From Hawksworthiomyces lignivorus (lineage: Eukaryota > Ascomycota > Sordariomycetes > Ophiostomatales > Ophiostomataceae): a DNA stretch of 64,000 nt. Shown in pieces: positions 55,504 to 64,000 of this stretch (its first letter is position 1; every line of letters begins with the position of its first letter). The stretch is taken from NCBI GenBank assembly GCA_002917075.1, contig NTMA01000018.1:124001-188000 (forward strand), in the 5' to 3' direction. The notes below the pieces were generated by a model. That model was not told the DNA's origin. It saw only the letters and a list, made by a program, of their open reading frames with translations, and searched no databases. Both the position numbers and the translations under genes were made by a program.

Positions 55504-57798
55504 GGTGCCAGCTGGTTCGCCACGGGGTGCTGCAGTTGGTTGAGAAAAGCAAAATCAGGCCGGCAGACTGGTTGAAATGATACAATTACTAGTGGCAGCT
55601 CTAAACAAAGCTGCTCTTCACAGCTACCTGGCGAGGCTAGAGCCAGAGAAGCAAGAATGAGCTGTAGATTGGAGCACAAGCCAACGTTACAGCAGCAACA
55701 TACACAACAAGAAGTACCAGCAGCAAGCAGCAAAAGCCTACTCAGAAAGACAGAAATTAAAGAAAAATGCAAGCCAAACCGGATGGCAGCACTTACACCC
55801 CGTTCAAATCTTGCGCTTACCCGAGAATTTTCCCCTCAATATCTTACGATGTTGTTCCTTTGGCCCTGACAGCTGCTGGCAAAACAGCTCCCCCAGTTTG
55901 GTTAGATCGAGCCGAGGTCGCTTCGGGGATCGGCTCCTTCCCCACATGCTTAAATGATTCAACCAACGCACGTGATCATCAACGTGACCTTACACTACCT
56001 GATGATCTATTTCACGTGAATATTCGGCTTGCTTCTTCCCACTCCGCCGTTTAGGCGTTTCGCTTACTACGGCCGGGCTACGGCCATGAAGGGAAGTCAA
56101 AGACCGGCATTGGCGGAACTCTGCTTCTTCCCGGAGCAAGTCTCCTTCCGGACCTTCTTTTCTTTTGTCTACGGACTACAATATCTCGCGTATTTAGCCC
56201 AGAATATCTGTCCGGTTGACAGTTGTGAGGCGAAAGTGGGCTAATTTGGCGATATCCAGCCGACTTACATCTTAAAACCAACGTCCACGGTTAGTCCCCT
56301 AAAAAAACCGCTATGGCGGATTATCGGAAAAGGTTTACATTGGGAACACAATGTAGTAGTTTTCTCTCCTCTTTTTTCCTCCAACAGCCGCCTAGAGCAA
56401 TGCGGTTTTGAAGAGCAAACTCGCACGAGTGACTCAGAAGCAAAGTTGCTCTACGACGGCTTCCGACAGGAGCCGAGGTGAACACAAAAGTTGTATTGAA
56501 AACTTTTCCAGCAGTGGCCAAATAAACCTACTAGCATTTTCAGAACCTGCAGCACCAAGTTAGGAAGACCAGTATTGGTTCCGCTCTCCGTAGATGGCCG
56601 GAATCACACAAACAGCCACTCAAAGTTGCAACCAGGAAAAACTAGATATGCATCACTTGCAATTATGATTGGGAGACCAATGTGGATTAAAATGCCTCCC
56701 AAAAAGTAAGAAACTGTTCTTGGCACTGGAAAAGCAGACACATTTTGCAAAGTGCCGCATTCAACTACACTGTGACCCAGAAAAGAAAAAATCTCTTTAA
56801 GAGACTAGTTTAGGTGCATCTTCGGAGACCCAACGGGAAGAGAAAGATGATGGGTGCACTACAAACGACTTCAATGTTTAAGCGAGCTTAGAGGGAAGTG
56901 GAGAGCACGATAAAGTTGAGATGTATTGCACGTTTGTGCAGTACGTCGTCCGAAGGGTTATACATGGCGAGGGAAATGTGTCAAGGGAAGAACCAAATGG
57001 AAGTAACAGCAGGTAACAAAGGACGCTACAATAAGCTAGAAAGTCCCCCGCGTTGGCCAGAACAAAGGCCCCAGGGAACTATAGGCATACTATGGGATAT
57101 CGTCGGCCAACTATTGTATCGTCAAATCCAAAAGCGGAACGCAAAGGAAACACTTTTGGGTCTAGCGGGGCGTAGGGCCTGGCGGGCATTGGCCAAGGCA
57201 CGCCTGGTACTCGCGGTGGCAGGTTGGTGCAGCGCGAGTCCGTCCACCGCCCGGAGGTGTGGATCCGGCTAGCCGTTTCTCCTCTTCCATCTCGTGGCTT
57301 TCTTAAAACCACGACGCAGGAACCAGATTCTCATAGGCAGACATTCATGCAGGTACTTTACATGTCACTCTTTCTTCCTGACTAGGAGTAGCAGGCTGGA
57401 AAAAGCCGCGCATCATGTGGCGAGAAAAAGAAAAGACAGGAGCACGGAGCTAGGCGGCGTCTGCCATGAGAAAGAGTTCTAGCAAAGATCGGGAAGGAGA
57501 AGGGAAGAAGAGTAAGGCAACATACACTGCAAAAGAAACCACTGTCAGGGGAATGACAAAAGTCCCCTCACCTGAAGTCGACGTAGTGGCTTACAGTGGC
57601 GTTTTTATGAGACATGGCGCCGCAGCGACCATCGGATAGCCCAGGAGACTGTCTGGTTTGGGTCCCGAGTATTGAGGCAAGCAGCGGACAAGCGGTGAGC
57701 AATGACGGCGACCAACCAGTCAAGCTAAAGGTAAGCGGTTTCTAACAGCTCCACGAGGTTATTGGAACTTTTTCTAAATAGTTTACGGAGTAGTCTGG

Positions 57799-57802
<4 letters not shown>

Positions 57803-57832
<30 letters not shown>
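57803..57832 (+). repeat. T30 homopolymer
   Basis: Thirty consecutive T in intergenic DNA. Confidence 0.9.
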
Positions 57833-57837
<5 letters not shown>

Positions 57838-60089
57838 GGGAGGTCGGGGCCTTGGGGCTGGCCGCCATGCTGCCGCGCGCCAGCAGAGCGGCTGACAGGC
57901 CAGGGTAAAGGCAGTGCAGACAAGAACGGTGAGGGAAGCTGAAGTATACCGTGACGGAATTGATAGGACAGCAGCAGCTCTGGTCGGAAAAAAGAAAAAA
58001 AAAAGGTTCAAAGGAAGAAACATTCGTGTAAGAAACACAGCAATACGCAGAGAAGGTACAGGAATACTTTGCCCGAAGTAGGGACCCCAGTAATACCTGG
58101 GCACTCGGACTTCGGATGGCCGTGGATGTGTTGTTCCACGGCCACGTCAACGGGCAGAAAAAGTCTTACACAAGACGCACGTAAGAGATCCTTTGTACGA
58201 GTACATGTGATGGATGCAGATCAGGAAGTAAGAGAACCCCCTCGAAGAACACCGACAGAAAAACGGAAGACGCCTAGTAGCGTCGCACCCACAGGCTGTC
58301 CCACTCGGAACTTCCACGCGGCGCCGGCAGACGTTCTGCGCTTTTTTTTTTCGATTCGCGGTTTCGACTGAGACGGGCTGCGTAGTCCCTGCAGGCACTA
58401 TTCCCAGTAGAGTCTTGGCTTGTCTTTCCTATTGTCGTTAGTCGGGATCGAGAGGCAAAAAGGCTCTTCCGCAAGTCTGACCATGCCGAGAGCTAAGGGA
58501 AAAGAAATGGAAACAAAAACGGGGTCTCGGTGCACCAGAAGCGGGAAAAAGTGACGAAAAGAGAAGAACCAAAAAAGATGGCGAAAGGCTTCAGCTGCAA
58601 GCCCTTTCGCGTGAGCCACTTAAAGAGAACGCGCCGCCTCTGAAGGGAAGCGAGTATGTACTCCGTGCTCGTGCGAGTACTTCGTTCTTTCAAGAGGACC
58701 TGAACCGCTAGCCTGCCCCGTGGCATTTCTACGTACTCCGTACGCGTACTACAATGTACAGTGGACGACAGGCTTCCAAAAAAGACTGAAGAGGCCTAAA
58801 GCAGCTGCACTCCTTCGGGATTTTGGTCCCAAGAGAGTCCTCTGCGAAAAGCACCTCTGAAAGTCAGGGTCCGCCTTGGCGCGTGCTAGATTTCTCTTTT
58901 GATTTAACAGCTTCGATGCCCAGTTAGGAAAAATTGGCTGCGAAACTGTCTTCCCCTATACCGAGACAGAGGATAGCAGATGGGCGGCCGTCTCAGGCAC
59001 CGTCCTCTGAGTGGTCGAGTTTCTGCAGATTTTGTCGCACATCCCAAGTGTTAAAAAAAATTAGCTTTTTCCACGAACAAGTATTACGGCGAGAGTCGTG
59101 GGTAGCAGGCTCGCAGGGTAGGGTACCTGGTGCAATTACAACATAATAAAAAGTTAAATAAGATACATTTAACAGAAGAAATGACTTGTACAGTACAGGT
59201 GTACAGTATGTACAGTCGTGTCGGCGACCCCATAATTTTCCCATTTTCTATTCGCCATTCGGCTTCACTTTTTAGACTCCACTGCCATCCCACCCTTTTC
59301 TTCAAAATAACGTCTCTTATTGGCTCCTACCCCTGACGGCCACATTTCTGTCTTGTTTTCAAACAGCGCCCCTGACAGGATGTTCGTCCGTTCTCCTTGG
59401 CCAGCGCCGTTTCCTTCCCCTCTCCTTTTTGTTATTATTATCTCTCTCCAGTATGCTTTGTGCTTCAGATCCACCACAGACCGCCAGCCAGCCAGACGGC
59501 CAGTCTGCTAGCCAGCACATAACCCTGCACATAACCCTGCACAATTCGGCACATCCCCTGTGGACGCCAATATGCTGAAGCCATTACTCGTGCTTCTCGC
59601 GATGTACCTCGTTTCCTGCCGTGGACTGCATGCATCGGGCGTCTGACTCCTGCTCAAAATATGTACTCCGTACGGGGATGAGTACGTGTACGTTGCTGCC
59701 CTATTTTTTCTCTTTTTCTGTGTCCTCTTATTAGTCCACTTTGCCTTCATCCTAATGGCTGGTCCACCTCTGTTGTCCCTCCATACCAGTCTTGCTGGCC
59801 TAAGCCTGCAGGTACTGCCGTAGTCTCTTGTGTACATGCCTCGCAGTCATGGCAGCCAAGCTACTCGCGGCGATACTAGGCTTAGTGACTTTGTGAGTGT
59901 GCCCTGCAGGATGCTCTTCGCCGTACGCAGCGCGCAGTTTCGTTGTCCTCTGGATGGCGCACACGCACGTCCACCTTCTCGTCTGGTCGGCCGCCACGAC
60001 CTAGACCAACTAGAGGAACTCATAGACCCACCCCCCTGCAATCTCTTTGCGCTATGTACGAAGACAGACAGACAGACGGATAGACAGAC

Positions 60090-60480
60090 GGTGCCTCTCT
60101 CTCTCTCTCACGCTCCTCTCGTTCTCACGCCCACCCCTTTTCTCTGTCTAGTCCTTCCTTTTGTTCCTTTTCTGCTATTTTCCCCTTCTTAGTCGATTCT
60201 TTGTTCCCTCTCTTTTTCCCTTTCAACCCAACTTTCTGTCCGTCTTTTTGGCATCCTCACTCTTTTTTGTCGCCATCCCGTCGCCTTCGGTTGCCCGTCC
60301 GTTCTTTATAACATCCCCCTTCCCTCCCACCCCTAGTCTTCTGCTCTCTCTCTCTCTCCCTGTTCTTGGTTGTTTTTGGATTACCACGCGTTCATTTTTC
60401 ATTCTCTTGTATCTTTGTCTTCCTTCCTCAGCGGAGTCAAAGAACCACATTCCTTTTATCAACACACTCCTTATAGTTTC
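60090..60480 (+). promoter_or_regulatory. Pyrimidine-rich promoter/leader tract
   Basis: A roughly 390-bp CT-rich plus strand, with CT dinucleotide runs at 60095-60109 and 60343-60358, lies 240-630 bp before the Asp f 4-like start. CT-rich tracts before the start codon are characteristic of strongly expressed filamentous-fungal genes. Confidence 0.5.
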
Positions 60481-60718
60481 TTATTGAAAGCCAGGCTTTC
60501 TCAAAAACAGCCAACGATCTCGCTCCCTTTCAGCTTCTACAGCAGTAACAATAAGACTATCAAACCGGTTCTGGTCAACTTGGATAACCCACACGACTGT
60601 CACGACAATTCAGTACAGAACGCGAATATAACAGCGCGCGAACCCACGTTCCTTAACATCGCAGACAACATCCCAGCAATTGGTTACGACAACCCATAGA
60701 CAGCGAATACAGTTCACA

Positions 60719-61681
60719 ATGCGTTTCACCTCTGCTCTCCTTCTCGCCGCCGTCGGCGTGTCGGCGCACCCGTCTGGCCACACCCACATGCACCGTGCCA
60801 TCCACGAGCACAACGCCGCCAAGCGCGACGGCACCATCGTCGTCGCCACCATCGACGGAAAGGTCGTCTCCTGGACCCAGGGCGGCTCGCCCTTCAAGGC
60901 CGCCCACAAGCCGACGCCCGCCGCCACCACCTCGACCACCTCGACCACCTCGACGCCTGTTGCCACGTCCACAAAGGTCGCCACCAAGGCCACCAGCTCG
61001 CCTGCCGCCGCCAAGTCCTCTGCCGCCTCCACCGGCAGCAGCTCGTCCGGCAATGGACTGACCTCCTACCAGGCCTTTGGCAACTGCGCCTCCAAGAAGC
61101 GAGCCACCGCCGCCGAGATCGCCTACGCCGGCAACACCGGCTGCAGCGGCTACGGCTCCAACATCCTCCTGGTCGCCGACGAGAGCGTCGCCTCCCAGTA
61201 CACCTACTCCGTCAAGGCCGTCAGCAGCGGCGCTGCCCTGCAGTGCCAGGTCTGGAACAAGATCGGCCCCGATGGCGGCATCAACGGCTTCTTCACCGGC
61301 AACCAGGCCAAGACTTTCAGCATCCCCGCCGGCGGCTCGCAGTACGTCGTCTTCGACAGCAACTCCCAGGGCGGCATGTGCTGCTCCGCCGGCTCTGTGC
61401 CCCTCACCGGTGCCGGCGAGTTCCTGTGCCCGTGGCTCGAGTTCGACTTTGGCGATGCTGCCAACGGCGGCTGGTCCGGCTTCGACGCCTCTGCCCTCGT
61501 CGCCGGCGCTTCTGGCGGCCCCTTTGAGGCCCTCAAGGCCTGCACTGCCGACAACTCCGTCTGCTCCACCCTCAACGCCGGCGGCGGCGGCACCAACGCC
61601 TACCTGCCCGGCGACGAGGCCGCCGACGGCATTGGCGGCAACCTGGCCCCCGGCAACGTGGCTCTCGTTGCTACGTGGTAA
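60719..61681 (+). CDS. Secreted Asp f 4-like protein
   Basis: It encodes 320 residues in a single exon. The signal peptide is about residues 1-16 (MRFTSALLLAAVGVSA). A His-rich pro-like segment (HPSGHTHMHRAIHEHN) ends at Lys-Arg, a Kex2-type site, and a Thr/Ser/Pro/Lys linker follows. The C-terminal domain of about 200 residues has paired cysteines (FGNCASKKR, NTGCSGYGSN, LQCQVWNKIG, GGMCCSAGS, EFLCPWLEF, LKACTADNSVCS) and the ending GTNAYLPGDEAADGIGGN, which I recognise from Asp f 4-type allergens. The molecular role is unknown; relatives are abundant extracellular proteins of growing hyphae. Codon use is strongly C-ending, and together with the CT-rich leader this implies high expression. 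It has no GPI tail. Confidence 0.85.
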   Translation: MRFTSALLLAAVGVSAHPSGHTHMHRAIHEHNAAKRDGTIVVATIDGKVVSWTQGGSPFKAAHKPTPAATTSTTSTTSTPVATSTKVATKATSSPAAAKSSAASTGSSSSGNGLTSYQAFGNCASKKRATAAEIAYAGNTGCSGYGSNILLVADESVASQYTYSVKAVSSGAALQCQVWNKIGPDGGINGFFTGNQAKTFSIPAGGSQYVVFDSNSQGGMCCSAGSVPLTGAGEFLCPWLEFDFGDAANGGWSGFDASALVAGASGGPFEALKACTADNSVCSTLNAGGGGTNAYLPGDEAADGIGGNLAPGNVALVATW

Positions 61682-64000
61682 ATGTTTACGGGGGTTTTTG
61701 GGGGTTTTTTATGTTTTTTTATGGGGTTGCTTTTTATTCTTATTTCTACAAGCCGACGATGTATACTTTTTTGTATCTGTTGTGTGATATCCACGACAAA
61801 ATATGAATTGAGAAAGATAACATCTGATAGGGGCATATATCCTCTTTTTTGAAAATTTTATCAATTTTTTTTTTCTTTTTTATATACCGATGATTATGGA
61901 TCGTTGCAAAACCGGCTTGCAGAAACCTTTTTTGTTTATTTTTTCATGTCTTCCATTAACGCAGCCAAAGTACATATTTCTGCGCAAAGTTACTATATTG
62001 CTTTAACTCGCTCTTTTTTCTCCCTCCACTCTTGCCAGTGCTCTCCGTAATTTCCAGCCTCTTGCAAATAGTGATACGTTCAAAGCGGTTTTCTTGGCTC
62101 ATCTGATGTCCCCGATTCTGAACTGTTGCTTCAATTGGCGAGTCAGCGACAAGGATCAAACAGCGATCGGCGAAGTCTAGACACTCATCGCTGATGTTGG
62201 ATCCTATTTTTCAGGATTTTTTTCTTAGTTTGGACAGCAGCAAGCTTTTCAGCTCTATTCTTAGAGCGAAAATCCGGAAGCGGGAGTGAGAAAGCCACTG
62301 ATCGAGATGCGCCGCTTCACTGCCACCACAAGAAGCCAGGAACAGGATCTTCCTTGTATGTAGCAAGGCACCGCCCACATTAAAACCACCACAGTCCGTC
62401 ACACTGTCCTCCACTCTTATGCACGACCTCCACTTCGCAGCTCCCCACAGACGACGATGGCTTCATGTTTACGAGGCCTCTCGTAATCGTCCTCCACCTC
62501 CTTGCAACAAATGCTGAAGACGTGTACAATACAATTGTCTCTGAAGACCAAGGGCTACGTACGCACTTATTCTACATAATTATGGACAGGCTTTTATTTT
62601 TACAAGACCTCCGGCCCGCTATGGAATCTGCCTAGCCTCTCTGGCGCAAAGGGAGACAAGGTGCGCTGTAGGCAAAGAAGATGCAAGGGATGCGTCAGGT
62701 GCTCTTTTTTGCACAAAGTAATGCTATTTTGCCTGCATCAGCATGACTTTTGTCTATTTCAAGAGAATGCTAAGAGCAAAGATGTGCTTGGCAACCCAAG
62801 GGCGGGCTCCGAAAGCATGAGAATACCAAACGCAGGTGAAAGGGCCACGCACGTCTGCATTTTGCGTGTGGAAGTGTGTGTGTGGGTGTTCTTGCTCCTT
62901 CCGATCTCCTTCTTTTTTTCACTTTTATGTCGATCTGATTTTCTCTCGTTCCGCACATCAGTGCCTCTTTGGCACCGGGAAAGGCTTGTTAGCCGGCTGC
63001 CACACTCGATACGCATACGGGGGGGAGACATTCTAAGAGAAACACTGATCGACGAAACATGCAGCGGTGGCAGGCCGCCAAACAGACAGCCAATGACAAG
63101 CAGTCACAAAAAATAACCGGATGGGCTCAGAGGCGTGTAATTTCTAAAGATAAAAACTAGTAATACATACTGCGGAGCATAACAGGTTCGCATAGGGGGG
63201 TTCTTGAAGAATGTTGGCTAGGCCATTCATTAAGACAACTGTGGCGAGGCAGTGCTAGCTCACCCCAAGATCGTTCTTTTATTTTTAGAGGAAGGACTCT
63301 ACGCTGATGGCGACGTAAGCAAGGGACGACACAAGACAGGGTGTATTCAAAGCAGCACGCGACAAGGAATGGTTTTTGTGGCAGAGCGGTTACCCCTTTG
63401 GAACTGCAGAACCCTTCAGCGCCACCGTCTCTCGCCGTTCTGCATCGACCGTCTTCTCGCGCGTGTGGCAGCTTTCACGGAGTACTTCTTCGCAGTGGTC
63501 ATAACGTTGATCTTCGCCCTCTCCACAGACGTGCAATTTCCGCCTCGCTTGCCGTCCTTGTTTACCGCCTCTACGTCTTCATGTACGATAATTATTGACG
63601 TAGTCTCGCCCACGTGGTTTTGCTCGCCCGCCTTTGCATTAATGATCGCAGATGAGGGCCAAGAGCCCAAATTAATGGGAAACATATTCAGACGAGATGA
63701 CTCGCGAAATTGCCAGCGGAGAAGCCGACCCGTTTTTTCTCTTTCCTCCCTTCGATTTCCACTTGGCCGGCTTGCGTGCTCCTCTGCGTCGCGCTCTCTC
63801 CTCCTTTCTCGGTCGTCCAGCATGCCGGGAATTTTTATCCAGGGTACACCCATGCAGTTCTCCCGTGTCTTCTCGTCGCTCAAAGTTCCGGCTAAAATAG
63901 GAAACGAGATTGCGCACATGCTCAGCCTTGCCGTGTCTTTTATCCTCTTCACTCTATTTTTCTCCTGTCCTAATCTCCTTTTGGTTCATTCCCGCATCAT
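61682..64000. other. Right-end intergenic region, no gene supported
   Basis: 2.3 kb of AT- and pyrimidine-rich sequence after the Asp f 4-like gene. An open frame at about 62661-63116 has no conserved feature. The CT-rich last 100 bases could be the leader of a plus-strand gene beyond the window. Confidence 0.5.

Larger units (their letters stand above)
55504..60718. other. Large gene-poor region upstream of the Asp f 4-like gene
   Basis: 5.2 kb with no supported gene. It holds T30 (57803-57832), two exact GTACTCCGTAC words (58733-58743, 59663-59673) and a duplicated CACATAACCCTG (59516-59539). A GACA/CT microsatellite lies at 60063-60109, and there is a strongly pyrimidine-rich plus strand from about 60090 to 60480. 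The last part is probably the promoter and 5' leader of the gene at 60719. The rest might hold a non-coding RNA or remote regulatory DNA. Confidence 0.5.

Noticed and set aside
60061..60110. Possible CRISPR-like or satellite array at the GACA/CT repeats
   Set aside because: It is a simple microsatellite; there is no spacer-repeat structure and the organism is a fungus.
62661..63116. 151-codon open frame near the right end
   Set aside because: It is Cys/Phe/Ser-rich with no conserved pattern; the region has non-coding composition.
63416..63952. 178-codon minus-strand frame at the right edge
   Set aside because: It is Arg/Glu-rich with no domain, lying opposite a pyrimidine-rich leader-like sequence.

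Overview
The window is nuclear DNA from a filamentous ascomycete (Pezizomycotina). Genes carry many short introns of about 50-90 bp with GT-AG ends and CTAAC/CTGAC-type branch points. The gene content is typical of moulds: two Zn2Cys6 regulators, several fungal MFS transporters, GPI-type cell-surface proteins, a fungal SGT1, a Sen2 and an Asp f 4-like secreted protein. Short intergenic words such as GTACTCCGTAC and CTTAGGTACTTAGGTAGG, and the overall gene style, fit Sordariomycetes, perhaps Hypocreales, but I cannot fix the genus. There is no sign of bacterial DNA, a CRISPR array, rRNA or a convincing tRNA. Multi-exon gene models were built by hand from GT-AG junctions, and each closes in frame.

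Left part (1-31.3 kb), accessory in character: the 5' part of a drug-type MFS transporter, a divergent Zn2Cys6 regulator, a tiny three-exon cysteine-rich secreted protein (5291-5629), an unrecognised 589-residue protein with a proline-rich linker, and a phosphate-transporter-like MFS protein with a QPGNN repeat. Next come two paralogous cysteine-rich surface proteins flanking a type II membrane glycosyltransferase-like gene, a frameshifted 3CxxC zinc-finger gene and a GPI-anchored aspartic protease. A divergent pair of large fungal-specific proteins ends this part: a STAND/P-loop-like protein and an AAA ATPase.

Middle part (31.8-42.9 kb), a four-gene block of two divergent pairs: MFS sugar-type transporter (-) with amidase (+), then copper amine oxidase with a C-terminal SRL (-) and a Zn2Cys6 regulator (+). 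Both divergent promoters contain a near-identical 13-bp word, GCAAARGATACGC (R = A or G). This suggests one co-regulated amine/amide nitrogen-acquisition cluster and is my best candidate for an undescribed system.

Right part (43-64 kb), mostly conserved housekeeping genes: SGT1, tRNA-splicing endonuclease subunit Sen2, a membrane-anchored SGNH hydrolase, an S9-family serine peptidase and a gamma-butyrobetaine dioxygenase-like enzyme. After an unusually long 5.2-kb stretch without a recognisable gene comes an Asp f 4-like secreted protein. The last 2.3 kb hold no gene that I can support.
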